In this document: in pieces, positions 1-13,110 of the stretch
How positions within the stretch are numbered: the stretch's first letter is position 1
Layout of the letters: each line of letters opens with the position of its first letter
NCBI GenBank assembly: GCA_026936325.1
Contig: JAPTHN010000011.1
Location: 1,865,001 to 1,929,000, forward strand
Length of the DNA stretch: 64,000 nucleotides
Direction: 5' to 3'
DNA from: Platynereis dumerilii
Lineage: Eukaryota; Annelida; Polychaeta; Phyllodocida; Nereididae
Notes under the pieces: generated by a model
Databases searched by the model: none
The model's input: only the letters and a program-made list of their open reading frames with translations
Told to the model about the DNA's origin: nothing
Made by a program: the position numbers and the translations under genes

Positions 1-420
1 ACTCAAAACAAACTGGAAGAAGCAAAATGGCTTCAACATTTCAGGTAAATCAGAAGGAACTAAAAACAAACTGAAAGAAAGGAATGGCTTCAATATTTCT
101 TGTAACATATAGAAGGAACTCAAAACGAACTGGATGAAGGAAATGGCTTCAATAGTTCAGGTAAATCAGAAGGAACTCAAAACAAACTGGATGAAGCAAA
201 ATGGCTTCAACATTTCAGGTAAATCAGAAGGAACCAAAACCAACTGGATGAAGGAAATGGCTTCAATAGTTCAGGTAAATCAGAAGGAACTCAAAACAAA
301 CTGGATGAAGGAAATGGCTTCAATATTTCTGCTAACTCAGAAGGAACTCAAAACAAACTGGATGAAGGAAATGCCTTCAACTTTTCAGGTAAATCAGAAG
401 GAACTCAAAAGAAACTTGTC
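1..420 (+). repeat. 57-bp minisatellite encoding a 19-residue repeat
   Basis: About seven head-to-tail copies of a unit of about 57 bp, cut off by the window start. A typical unit contains AATGGCTTCAA, TCAGGTAAATCAGAAGGAAC and CAAAACAAACTGGATGAAG. Because 57 is divisible by three, one frame stays open from 134 to 586 and reads a 19-residue repeat starting MKEMASI and ending LKTNW. After about position 420 the frame continues into unrelated sequence with no recognisable domain. Copies differ by point changes and one by a small length change, so the array is not freshly homogenised. It could be a plain minisatellite or the 3' part of a repeat-bearing exon whose gene lies left of the window. I see no splice sites that decide this. 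Confidence 0.85.
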
Positions 421-3400
421 AAGAAGTAATTGTGAAGCAGGAAAAAGGGAAACGGCTAGAGCGGCTTCACTATTTCAAGGAACGGGACGTAACCTCACCG
501 CCCATTTGATGCGTTTCGTCAGAGTCAAAATTCAGCAAGGACGTTGCTTATACAAACATCTCAAATTAATTGTCCCCAGTGATTAGAGGATAGAACCAAG
601 AATTTCAAAGTAGGTTTTTGGCACCTTCACCAACTTATTGGGTGTATTTCGGATAAGGCATAAAGCATCAAGGTTCAGCAAAACCACATCTGAAACCCTG
701 TAAGCTCCTGTAGACAGGCTACAGAGGAATAGGTTTCCATAGGGGGCACCACAAGACAGAATTCCAAAATAAGGACACCTACTGGTAAATGAAAGAACTA
801 AACAGCAGACGACCAACTTGGCAAGTAGGTAATGATATATTTTCTGAAATCTCTTATCAGCAAAACTTGGTGCAAAAGAATACATTTTGAAAGCTCCCTT
901 TCACCACAAAGGAGTTACCGATAAGTAAAAACAAACAAGAGCGTATGGTTAAAATAATTTAATGAATTTCTGGAGCAAATACGAAGTGCAGACAATTAAT
1001 GCATACGACAGTCCTGCCTGTCGATGGGACACACCTCACTTCCTATGTATAAATATGTTAACGAAATATCTAATTCACCAATTGAACTAAACAGTTACCA
1101 GCACACATCAGCTGATTAGAACCAGAACATTCTCTCTTTTATAACCGGCTGATCTTCAGCTGAATCGGAAAAACCTCCAACATAATTCAGTAAATGCAAG
1201 TGTCGTTTTAGAATGCCATCGCGATGTACCTTACCTTAAAATGCTATAATAAATAAGATCAAATTAAATCCTTTTGAAGATATTTCATGATCTCAAAAAC
1301 GTGTAAACAATCAATCGTAATTAACAAATTCCAAGCATTTAATATTCAAATTCAGTAGGCTATAACCAGGTGACCATATGTAGCTAGGGGACAATTAAAA
1401 GTTCTTTGTTAAATTAGAGATTTTTCACACTCTTAAACATAGACACCTCCAATTGCATTTCCATACCTTCCTGGATAACTGAGAACTTGTTTGTTTCTAC
1501 TTTTCACTGCTGTTAGAAACACCAAAGTTATTTCAAGTCTACTGGTGTAGTTACAGAGCACTACGACATCACACTGGTATTCACTAAATCAATGCTAACT
1601 TATTTCTCTTGCACAATTTCCTCATTCACGCTTCATAAATAGTCTGAATTAAACGATTGGGGTATACTATAAATTATAGATTACAATTTTTGTAAGTTGA
1701 AATAAAATATGATGTCCTTAAAATGCTCATAAAATGCTCAAAATTAAGGAAGGATGAAACAAAACTTGACAAAACACCGTTCACTGATGAATCATGAAGT
1801 GTAAGCTTAACAAGAACAAAACCTGTTCCATTTGGAACACTCCCTGTTCCATTTAGAACTCACACGGAGTGCCACAGACAGTGACAGGTGAGCATGGGAG
1901 GCCATATTGGGAGGGGATTTCAAACTAACAAAGCAGCAATGTAAAAGCATCGGACACAAAACAGGAGGTCAAAAAATGTACCTATAAAATGCAAGGGAAC
2001 TCCAAATACAACTCAAAAACAAAAGACGATAATACTGGAACTATGCGATATCTCTTATATCTGATTAAAACCGTAAACACAAAAATTTGACAAGATACAC
2101 ATATTCAAAGCAGCCTCTCATGTATATAAATATCATCAAATAACTGAGTATAATTCCACCATTCCTAAATAATTTCAATAATTCCATATTGCACATGGCT
2201 CCTACAGCCGATGCTCAAAATCTTAAAATAACTTATATGTGAAGTGTAAACGTTTGCTTCATGTAAACAACTACTCATTTAATCATGATCTCTTCTTTAA
2301 AATCTGTAACAATTAAATGATAAAAACATAAAACCTAATTCAACACCATGCTATTTGATCATCTGATACAACTCGAATGTACCAATTACATGTAACTTTG
2401 TAAAATTGTTATTATCACAATTGTACTGCCAAATGTACACACAAAACCATACATAATATATTATATACATATATAAATAGCTGTACAGCCATGCTCTGTA
2501 TATACAAGTATGAACGACTGTTTTTGTCCAATTCAGACCACTGCACTAGGTTATAGAGATTCCTATCCGTACTAAACAAGAGGGTACATCAGACTAACAC
2601 ATTTGCTCATGGATGTATCAGCCTGTGAGATATTGTCAACTCAGATTCAACAAAATACTATCAAACCTTATCAGCTTATTGTTCAGTTATGTTATTTTCA
2701 ATTAATTGTACAAATCATCTTGGCGATTAATATAATCATCGGATTTGCTATCAATACCTAGGAAGCAGAATAGCCACTAAAAATGGCTCAACTCGTTTTC
2801 AACGTCCCTCTCAAGATTCGGACATTGATAACTAGTATCAGTAGAAAGGTGTAGCACCGTTCCTCACTATTTGTATCAGTCAACTCCTTACAAAATCTAT
2901 GTACAAAGTTATGTACACAAAGCGGTCTCTCATCTCAAATAGTATCCACAAGCCACGTTAGAAAATTAGTTATGTAAAGATTTTTTGTTCTTCCGATCAC
3001 CACGTGTATAAATTTTGTTCGTGCTGCAATTGGCAAGCGTCCGACAGAACTCTTTAGACCTCAACCGATATAAATGCAACCAGGGACAAAATATAACGAT
3101 TCAATATACAAAGAAACCCATTGATCTAACTTATCAGTCTTATTGTATCTCATACAAATCAAATCTTGTATATCAAAAAAATAGTTAGCCCAGTTAGTTT
3201 ACATGCTAAGCATTAATTAGCTAACCTCCGACTGTTACGTTTTACAAATGAGATTTATCTTTATTAACTCCTCGGACAGTCTATTAACACGATTAAAGAC
3301 ATCTGTCCGTAACTCAACAAAAGACCAGAAGATTTTGATTCGTAAATATTCCTGATTCTCAAAGTGTCATGACACAGTTAGTGACACAGTTAGTTGTTCA

Positions 3401-3569
3401 TGTAAGATTAAAGTCACCCATAAAGATGACCGTTGTCACCTTGCAAGGAGGACCGTAATCACCCCATAAGTATGACTGTCAGTGAACACAAAGTGATCCA
3501 CAAGTTGTGAGTTGCGAGTGAACGAGAGTTATCTATTCCGTGCGATCGTGAACCGTGCAACTCGAGACT
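421..3569. other. AT-rich noncoding stretch, nothing recognised
   Basis: No open frame of note, no splice-bounded exon and no terminal repeats were found. Local features are a TATA-rich patch near 2455-2475 and a short direct repeat of CACAGTTAGT near 3373-3391. A frame of 100 codons on the minus strand (583-885) has no recognisable domain and is probably chance. Confidence 0.5.
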
Positions 3570-3765
3570 TGATCATGTCGTCATGTAGTGACTTTCTTGT
3601 AGTGACTTTCTTGCAGCGACACTTCTTTAAACATCTGTTCTTGTAGTGACGAACGTTCCTTTAGTGACTTCCTTGTAGTGATAATCCTTACAGATCTGGG
3701 ACTCCATATAGTGATTTAGCTTGCAGTACCTTGCAGTATCCTTCTAGTGACATTGTAGCTTTCCT
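3570..3765. repeat. Degenerate short tandem array of TTGTAGTGAC
   Basis: The motif CTTGTAGTGACT and its variants (CTTGCAGCGAC, CTTTAGTGAC, TATAGTGAT, CTTGCAGTA, CTTCTAGTGAC) recur about ten times at irregular spacing of 10 to 40 bp across roughly 190 bp. The drift between copies indicates an old array. No coding function is suggested. Confidence 0.65.
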
Positions 3766-6700
3766 CATCTTTCTTTTGGACCACTCTTCTTATTTAGAGT
3801 TCTTTTCGAAAAACTTGACTCGGAATTCACAACTTGAGTTTGAACAGTCCTCATCTAGCCTTTGTGGCCTGCAAGAGAAAATGGAAAAGATCAGTTTCAC
3901 AAATAAGTTAATTATTATAAGAAAACATTTAGCAATTATTTGACATAAGCAGATAAGGTCAAGAAAACATAACTCATAAAACATGACCTGACAAGTGCAG
4001 ATAAATCTAAAAGCACAACTTATAATGATAATCTATGACATTAAAATTTATACATGTGAACTTTTGAACAATATATCTGACTATGCGTTTAAATGACGAA
4101 TATATAAATCAATAACTAAATAAATAGAACTCTTGTAAATTTAAAGTTTAATATATCTTTACAGAAATCTTCTTCAGCAACTTCAACCAAAAGCGAGAGA
4201 ATTAAAACCGTATGAAGCCATATATCTTATTAATCAAGAACCCTTTATCAAATGAGTTATGAAGCAGAAATGAATCAAACTGGATTCACCGGAGTAGCAG
4301 GTTAAAGCAAAGTTATTGCAGGACAGACCTCATTTGCCTCCTCAATGCAAATGCCTTTGTTTGGAAATGCAGATTGCAACTAAAACTATGTAAAACTTAA
4401 TCTGAAATTAATTATATTAATTTTCCAGCCTGGCAGTAACTGTGAGTCTGAACAGGATTAAATTAGAAGCAGAAAAAGTTAATAGCTATAAAAGAACGAT
4501 ATGACTACAGTTCTGAGACTGCATTTTTCGTCGCACTGCAATTTATTCATTGCAGGCAGTCATATAAACACCTTAATTGGTTAAATTCTAACATAAGCAC
4601 ATTACAAGTACCAGTAATCTGTTTTTAGTTCTAACCATACAAACTGCACATGCAAATCATTAGGTAACCTTTGGTAATTTCACCAATATAATTCTGATGA
4701 AACGTGCTGGTAACAATTTTTGGCTATCTCATGATTTGCAGAATCAACACACAAGAGAGACCCACAATAGCCTTATATTCACATGTCTCCATTGCTGGTT
4801 AACATGCAATACTGCTATAATCCCGCATCACTCCGAACAGGAGCTATGACCTTACACTTAATGAAACGTAATACCGTATTTGCTCGGCAAAGTTCCATCA
4901 AATTCATATAAGGTTAGTTTCATCAACAAGTGGTAAAGAGACTAGAAAAATTAAGTGAAAATACAATCTGTTTTTCAATTCAATCCTCAGAATCTCTGAA
5001 ATATTCTCCGATACAAAAGATAATCTGATCTTTGATTCACAGTAAAATGTGAAATACTGAAGCTTATGGCTGGCAATCGGTGTGATACGGTTAATCAAAA
5101 TCGAACAGATACCCTAGGTCATGTGGGTGATAAACACAAAATTACACAAAAAACTAGACAAACCATTTGAGTAATTGAAACAGCTAATATACAATAAATG
5201 AGGTTACTAATTGAAAATATGGAAATTTTTTTTTACATTTATGCAACATTTACACAACGTTATAACATATATGTTATAAATATTATCATAAATGTTGTAG
5301 ATTAGTGAGATTAACACAAGTTCCGCACAGGTCGCACCAAACAACACCTGCTTAGTCTGTTTAATTTCATCACTTAGCAGCCAGGCCAGCTGCACCAGCA
5401 ACACAGAGCAGCAGCAGCAGCCATACAGGACCCAAGGCCAAAGTACTGAGTTGCATCAGTCTACCACTCTACATCATTGGTGCTCCATTGGTGCTTTATT
5501 GCTGGCAGTTTGAGCAGCTTCAAACACTCCCTATTAATCTTTAGGCCACACAGACTAATAGCCTGAACAGAGATCACATTATCTATTGTCTTATTCTTAA
5601 GTCACAGACACAATTCATGTCACGACAGCAATTTCTTGTCGTTCAGCGACCAACTCTCGAAGACACCTCTGCAGAATTCTGACTCATGAGTCACAACGGC
5701 ATTGATTGATGACTAACAGAGGATCTATAGGCCTGTAGGTATAGCAAACCCAAGTTTGAACAGCTTACAACAGTGAACAATCCAAGCATTCAACAATGGA
5801 GTAATCCAGGAGTATTACAGTTTCAAATTCACATGTTATGATACCGCAATGATTCGGTTACAATCTCCAATCCATTACATCTCACAACAATCCATAAATT
5901 TGAATGAATTCCCCATCACAATTTCATTTGAATTATTAAACACTGACGAATGAAGAGAAATCCCCAGCAATACATTGTAATTAACCAATTAACTAATTCG
6001 GTAAAGATCCTAATAATTGGGCTAATGAACGACATCGGCATTACATCAAATCTGCAAATCCCATTTACGAAAATGTTATTGCGACAATATTGCCAAAACA
6101 AAAAAATTGTTATCGGCTGTAAAATTTTATTCAGCGGCTACACAGAGCCGTTTAAAACGTTACAATCATACAGCGGGTTACAAGTTATCTAACAAATACT
6201 AAATATTCACAAAGACAAGTTTCAGATTTAACCGAACTGTTTATGCAAATATATCTACAGAGGCCAGGCACAATAATTACACATTGGTTACCATGGATAC
6301 ACTCATAGCAACCACTTTTTCCCATTTCAGGAGGATCAGAAGGAAAGAGATGATAGAACGCCACAAAGCGATACATTGAAGAGCAATTGATGGGCAACTG
6401 CGGTTTGACACACAACAAACACAACAGATGCAAATGCAAGATGGCTGATCAGCCAACAACCACCATAGCAACAGAATTGGACGCAGATAAAGTAAACACC
6501 AGGGCAAACAAAGCTCAGGCATTGGAGCATGAGTCAGAGAACACACAGCACAAGTTACAGAATGGAACATCCAATGTTCATGTCTGCCATCGGTGGCGCT
6601 GCATGCCATACTCTCTAAACTAACCTCAAGAGTACTCTCTAACCACATAACACTACTCTCTAAACAGGTTCAATTGTTCTAACCCCTTGTGAGTGGTTAA

Positions 6701-7713
6701 CCCAGCAGTCAGTAAGAAAAAGAATCAGAATCAGTGAATTTACAACAAATCAGAGCAGCAAATTGCTAAAACAAACGCATGGATACCTCAAAATTAAATT
6801 AAAATTGAACATCCAACCACCTAACAATCACAGGAAGTGGCAACTTTTATCGAGGCAGAGGTTCGATAAACATGACGCCACAGGAATTGTTGAATACTAA
6901 AAACAAAGTAATGACTAGCAAATATGTGACTCTCAAGCCCTCTAAAAATAATTAAATAATCAGAATTCTTTCTGATTTTAGAGTACGGCATTGGAGGAAA
7001 AACTGAATCTTTCCTTTTTCAGACTCCATCTTATAAACTGGAATCATCTAAATTTTAAAATATTCCAAATATGCAGAATCTTGAGAATTTTGTTCATGGG
7101 AGGCCTAGGAGGACAATGTGATTAGCTTATATTTGACTCATCTTAACCTAGTAGCCATACAATGATGACGCATTAACACTTCATACGTAATTCCTATGTT
7201 ATGAAACTGCCAGTCTTCGCTAATGTAACCGCTTCTCAGAAAACAAAACCATATCAGATGCCAAATGTCAACCATAATTCCGTAATTACCTCAATTTGAA
7301 CAAATTGCCGAACCGCATGTAAACAGCAGACGGAATAATAATAAGACAGACATTAGGAAACTCGTTAAGGAATGTGCCAGACTCCTCTAGGAGTCAAATC
7401 ATAGACAGACATTCAGCCTCTACTATTAAAGAGCTACAAGATTAATGTTGAACAATAAATTGTATGAAAAATACAGAAGGAATCTACAATCATAGCTTAA
7501 ATAATAAAATATAATATCATTGTCAAGGTAAGCCTAACCAAGTAGACTCACTTAGATTTCCAGACATTAAATGAGTCAATTTATCAGACTATCAAAGACA
7601 CACAATGAGGAAAATCGAAAATACAAAACAGCAAGTGAGCGACTGAGCGAGCGAAAGAAATATGTTGAATTCAAAGCAACATAAACTGGAAGTCTTTCTC
7701 TTTCCTCGCTTAG
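3766..7713. other. AT-rich noncoding stretch, nothing recognised
   Basis: No supported gene. There is a run of CAG triplets near 5410. Two overlapping opposite-strand frames between 6277 and 6648 are Cys/Leu-rich or low-complexity and match no family I know. No terminal repeats, SINE boxes or LINE motifs were found. Confidence 0.45.
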
Positions 7714-7855
7714 GAAAATGAAGGAAAAAAAGAAGACGGTGTCAGCGTCTCGGCCATCAATTGTCCCTGAGATGAAGCAACTTGATCCGCCGTATCTCTC
7801 GGAGAGAGCGGACAGGTATAGCACGGCTTCCAACTTGTTCCAAGGCTACGCCAAG
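7714..7855 (+). CDS. Isolated candidate exon, unknown protein
   Basis: A GC-richer island in AT-rich surroundings. It is preceded by a strong acceptor-like tract (TTTCTCTTTCCTCGCTTAG, with the AG at 7712-7713) and followed by possible donors (AAG|GT at 7855/7856; CAG|GT at 7815/7816; ATG|GT at 7885/7886). The open frame with ATG at 7718 begins MKEKKKTVSASR and includes PPYLSERADRYSTASNLFQG, a mixed composition unlike the homopolymeric shadow frames nearby. I do not recognise the protein and see no partner exon in the window. It could be an internal or first exon of an unseen plus-strand gene, or a chance frame. Confidence 0.3.
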
Positions 7856-7859
7856 GTCA

Positions 7860-10800
7860 CAGCACTCCCTGACATTCACAGAATGGTTAGTCACATCAAT
7901 GCAGCAATGTACAAAATGTATCTGTACAATGATATGAATGCTGCACTACAAGCAGAATGCCAAACAGCGATGCATATACACAGTACTGAGTATTTCTACA
8001 TGTAAATATGAAGAGATTTTTTGCAGAATACACTCCATACAGCACTGCTCAACTGCTCAATGCAGCCAAGTGGTACTTCAATAGTGCTCAAGATATTAAA
8101 CTTAATTTGAAATACCAAGGAACATAAATACACCTAGAGAATCTGCTGAAGTCCATAAATATAGCATTAATACAGACAGGCTAACTTGATTCTGTAGATC
8201 ATCTTCTCTACCATTATCTTAACAGTGCATCAGAAAGAATTGATGAAACTCAATTAATTATTGTTACATACCCAATTCATATATTCATATAGACAAAACC
8301 CACACTACACCAGCCACAAATCATGCACTGACTAAAATCAATACTTGTAATATCAACAGCCCTTGGGCTATGCGAGCTTACACACTAATATATCATACAA
8401 TTTCAGTTTCATTAGAAATTTACAATATACATGATATAGGGCTGGGGTTGACTACTGGTATATGACACTTACACTTTTACACTTCAGACAGATTTAAGAT
8501 AGTTTACAAGCTACAATATACAAAATGGGTAAAAATCAGAAACTGTCAACTATATCATTGTGTTGCATGTAACACAATTCACAGTGACATAAATTCAAAT
8601 TTATTCAACAGATTCACCCGACACATGATATGTATGTTTCATGAACCGGGATGAATGGTGAATGCTGTGGGTTGTCCATTGTGACAGAGCATGAATAGAA
8701 CTGCAAGAGTAATGCAAAATTGCGAAGGAACAAAAAGCAAAATCTCATAACAAGAATCATGAGAATACCCGTTTTAAATGTACACAGGTGGATATGAGAG
8801 AGAGGTCAGGTTCTTGTAGTTGTTCTTGTAGTTCTCTCGTAAGCAGACTAGCAATTGCTTCCTGACGAATTCCAGATTTCACCTCGTACAAAGCACAGAC
8901 TTCCAGTTAGCCATGATCTACTTGATGACCAGCCTTCCCTCATGTAAACCGTGTTAACCGTTTCCTGCAGGTTCTCTTCCACTCTTTGCATTTCATGGGA
9001 ATGATCAGATTCTTGTCTTCAGCGTGCTAAATACCCTTCCAAAACTAGAAGGCAAATTGCAATTTGCATATCTGGACGCTGATAATTGACCTGAACATTG
9101 TAACATAATATTGGTCTGGTAGTCTGATTGGCTGAATTATAATAGCAGTAGTCAGAAGTTATCAGGGCATAGTGGCCAATGGGCCTTAAGAGAGAGAAAT
9201 AAATGTATTGCTACATAGCGATGCATGAAGTTTTTTGATTGTGTGTGATGGAGTTGTGTGTTTAACAACTTGAAATAGTTGTGTTAAGCTGACAGAGGAG
9301 ATACACACCCACAGCTCATCATTGCTTTGGACATCTTAAGCTCATCTTCATGAAGCAGACCCACTTTTATGATTTCAATAAAACCTGAGATGTTCGAGAA
9401 AGAAAGCAATAACATAATTTAAACGAAGTCAAAGAGCCCTGAGGCTATTGCCCTACTTCATTGCACATTGGCCTAGAAAAATGGACCAAGGGCAGAGTAA
9501 ATGTATTTACCCCTTTTCACACCTCTTTCAAATTACCCAACAATCTTGCTGTATGTGTATGTGTATAGGCATATGCAGCTTACATTTACCATGACAGTTA
9601 CCCTTGTAACTGTCATGCATTTACTAAAAGTACACTGTATAAAGTTTATAAACTTCAAATTAAAAGTAAAACTTTTATTTGATTATGTATACTACACTTT
9701 ACTTTATTAAAACATATATGCATCATGGGAGAATTCTTTTTATTTTGTTTCTATACATTGTCAAACAAATGGACCAGTGTAGTATGCTTCCTCAAAAAGC
9801 CATTCTTTAGGTCAGAAGGAGGTGTGAATGAGGCCATGGTTGTAAAACAGTTCATCCTGTCTGAGCATAAGTCGGTCACAAGTTGGTCAATAGCTTTAGG
9901 GCTCTTTAACCCCCTTTTAAATTGTTTATGCATGCCAGTTTCAATCTAATGATCTAGTTTTTGAACACCGGCAAATCTATATAGCTCTCTCAACCAATAG
10001 CATTAGTGCGTATTTTGCATGCTAGGTGGCTACCGCATGTTGATGACGGGTGTGCACTGAAGCATATCAGATTCTGGTAGACTGGTCCCCCCTCCCTGGT
10101 GTGCCATAGGGACAGTATATCAGTTATAATTCTAGTACATTGTCCTATTTAGAATCCAGTCAATTTTCCATGATTGCAACACAGATTTCCAGCTATTCTC
10201 GGTGTTAAGGACCAATTCACCGGGTGATATCTGTAGATCTATCCACTATCTGTTTGCTATATCAGTCTGAGTCACTTGGATCACGTGTGTGCAACATAAA
10301 GTAAGTTTGATGGGTTTACTGTGTACATCACTATGTCTTATGTTCAGCCAACAGGAAACTGAAAAACACAAGGAAGTAGGCCGTTGTGAGACAGTATCTG
10401 GACGCCAGAGGCGTCCAGATAATTATTACAACTTACAAAATCAAGTCTTTAACTGATTTAAGAATAATTAGATTGATACACTTAGGCATTTACCAAATGA
10501 AAAACTTTACAATCGCTGAGAACTCTTTGAAAATCGTATTCATGTTGATACACACATTACAGTTCTTGGGTAATCAAGAATCACCATAAAAATGAATATT
10601 CAAAGATAACTCCTCCCATGAGAATGTCTCAAAATTGACTGTTCACAAACCATTCAATCAAACTTTGTTGATTTCAAATTTTCCCATTGATTATGATAAT
10701 ATATTATTCTCTACATTTCTGTCTGAGTCTATTTCCCTGAGTGTTGAAATGTGATGTTGAAAATAAAATTTCTGTAATTTCATTGTTCTATGGCTGAAAT

Positions 10801-11076
10801 ACACAATGCATTAGACATATATCCCATCATTGAAGTAAGAAAATAACAGTCTCAACACACCTGTAACAAAAAATATGCAAATGAAAAACATCTGGATTTG
10901 AGAAGGATAAAGTTAGTTTTTCAAGTGAGTTTTCAAGTTGCAGATTACTCCTCCCTACATGATTGCACTTTAAAAAGTTTGAATTTAACTTTATAGTGCA
11001 GTTAAACTTTACAGTCTTTACCAGGCACTCCCAATTAGCCTACAGAAGCTCAAAACATTGCACTTAATTCAGTGCA
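7860..11076. other. AT-rich noncoding stretch, nothing recognised
   Basis: No gene, RNA or mobile element is supported. A GTGTATGTGTA-type dinucleotide patch lies near 9555. A near-palindrome CATGACAGTTACCCTTGTAA and its echo lie near 9590-9616. Confidence 0.45.
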
Positions 11077-11090
11077 TCACACATCAGGAG

Positions 11091-11155
11091 TGAGTGAGTG
11101 AGTGAGTTTGTGTTTTACGCCCCATCAGCACCAGTGTGGGCTATTTAGAGGCAAC
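11091..11155 (-). mobile_element. 65-bp SINE 3' fragment with (ACTC)n tail and 14-bp TSD
   Basis: On the minus strand the insert ends GGGGCGTAAAACACAAACTC followed by ACTC repeats. As I recall, a GGCGTAAAAC plus (ACTC)n tail is common on SINEs in marine invertebrates, notably molluscs. It is flanked by a perfect 14-bp direct repeat TCACACATCAGGAG at 11077-11090 and 11156-11169, which is the target-site duplication. The copy is extremely 5'-truncated, as expected of LINE-driven retroposition, and the unmutated TSD suggests it is young. The source family is not otherwise present in the window. Confidence 0.8.
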
Positions 11156-11169
11156 TCACACATCAGGAG

Positions 11170-12639
11170 CAATTTGAAAACAAAACTATCTTGGCATAAT
11201 CCAGCATCATCATGGTTAAACTTTTCCTTTAAGTGTCTCTTGCAAAGTTTAGAAATGTAATCGGACATTGCCTCCACTTTATATGCATTACGGAAGGAGA
11301 GAAAATCTGAGAAAATTGTTCTCCGGCAATTTGCAGACAAGACACTTAGTTTCCACGCATGTAACTGCTTCATCCGAAGTCACAATGCAAAGCTGCTAAG
11401 CATGCTAAGTGAAGTTTTTACTTAAAAAATATTTCTTCACAGAAGTTCACTTCAGTTCACAGCATCAAAAGTGCACCGAGCTACTTTTCACTTTTCGGAG
11501 GGTGTGCAAAAAATCAGCAAAAACCTCCTCTCTGTTTACAGGTGTGAAGTGCAGTGCAGAGTGTAGCAGTCAGTGCATCAGTTTGCTCAACATATCTATT
11601 GGCACCTACGTGTTGCTATCTATTGCTACATACATAAATATTATATCAAAATGAGAGACCAGACTAATAATGGAATAACATATGTAGCTAAAGGTACTGA
11701 AATGTTAACGAAACATGTGAATCTAAATGGTCATAAATGATATATTCAGCAGTTGAGGTAATTTGAGAAAACGCTGATAAAACATGTGTGATACATTAAA
11801 CTTAATACTAATTGTGCTGTCACAGCCACAGGTATTTGCAATGTATTCAGATATAACTCACAGAACATACATGTGTTGACTCAGTCTAGGAATATAATGT
11901 CTACAGGTATCTTACAATTTTTTCAATAAAATTTAACCCATGAGAAAGCAGGAAAGGGAAATGAAGATAAAGAAATGTAAAACCATAATATGCAATAAAT
12001 CAAAAGAATGATGAAATACAGCAAATTAAAGAAAATGTAAAATACAACAATAAATCATAAATTTCAAATTAAATGTGTACGAGACTTATAAATCAACATA
12101 AGAATTGAATACACATGTGCAAGTACAGTCAATGTTTGAATGCGTGAACATTCAATGTACACACTTGAAATAGCAAACTAACACTACACACTATACACAT
12201 ATTGATGGAGTTTGACATTTGCAGCAACATTGTAAGCTAGTGTTGGATCACATGACTCTGGTACAAAGTGAGAATGACAATTCTTTGCTGATGCATTGAA
12301 ATGTAGACAAAAGATATTACTCAGCTAAAATGTGGACATACTCAGCACGACTTAATGTGCAAGTGAGATTTTCTTTTTAAATCAAAGCAAAAATCATGTG
12401 AAATTTGCTCAAGTTTGAAGTAACTTCTTTTTCAAAATACATGTATTGTATCTTCTGTCACAAATTCTAAACACTGACAGTCTGACAGGTCTATCTACAA
12501 GGCATCAGTACACAAACACAGAATTGAAGACAATCAAGACATTAATAACACAAGTCAAGCTGTGCTGACAAGAATTCTTCATTTACTAAAGTAACCAACC
12601 TCAAGTATCAGAGTATCATATGTTGATGGTATTTACAAA
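11170..12639. other. AT-rich noncoding stretch, nothing recognised
   Basis: Two frames of about 80 codons (11125-11373 minus, which overlaps the SINE fragment, and 11409-11654 plus) have no recognisable domain. No repeats or terminal motifs were noticed. Confidence 0.4.
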
Positions 12640-13110
12640 TGTATCTACATCTGTTTATCATACCAAGCTTTGTTTAGGGAGTATCTACTCCTGTATATTT
12701 TGTATCAAGCCCAATCTACACCTGCATCACACAATGGTATATTGCTCATAGGTTAACATGGTTAATGTTTAGAAGTGTCTACATCTGTATAAATGTATCG
12801 AAATTATGCCTGTTGCATTCACATATCTGCACCTGTTGCATCTTCAGTGTGCTTGCATAATCTTATCAGCATCTACATTTCCTTGATATTCTATTTGTGG
12901 TATGTGTTTAGAAAGAGTCTACATCTGTATAAATGTATCAACTGACATATTGATTTATCTACATTTGCTTATCGTGTTCATGGCGTTTTAAGTCCACATG
13001 TATCTCCTACTTGTCCCATGTATCGATGTATGCTAAACAGGTTATGATATATCTACACCTGTTCACAAGTGAATCTACATCTGTACACCTGTTTATGCCA
13101 ATTAAGTTCG
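12640..13110. repeat. Degenerate tandem array built on TCTACATCTGT
   Basis: The words TCTACATCTGT, TCTACACCTG, TCTACATTTGC and TCTACATCTGTATAAATGTA recur about ten times over 470 bp at irregular intervals of roughly 30 to 60 bp. One long variant, GTCTACATCTGTATAAATGT, occurs twice (near 12776 and 12916). This is an old, diverged satellite-like array with no open frame. Confidence 0.6.

Noticed and set aside
6185-6648. Overlapping frames of up to 123 codons on both strands
   Set aside because: Minus product is Cys/Leu/Trp-rich with no domain, plus product is unrelated, and there are no splice sites or conservation evidence.
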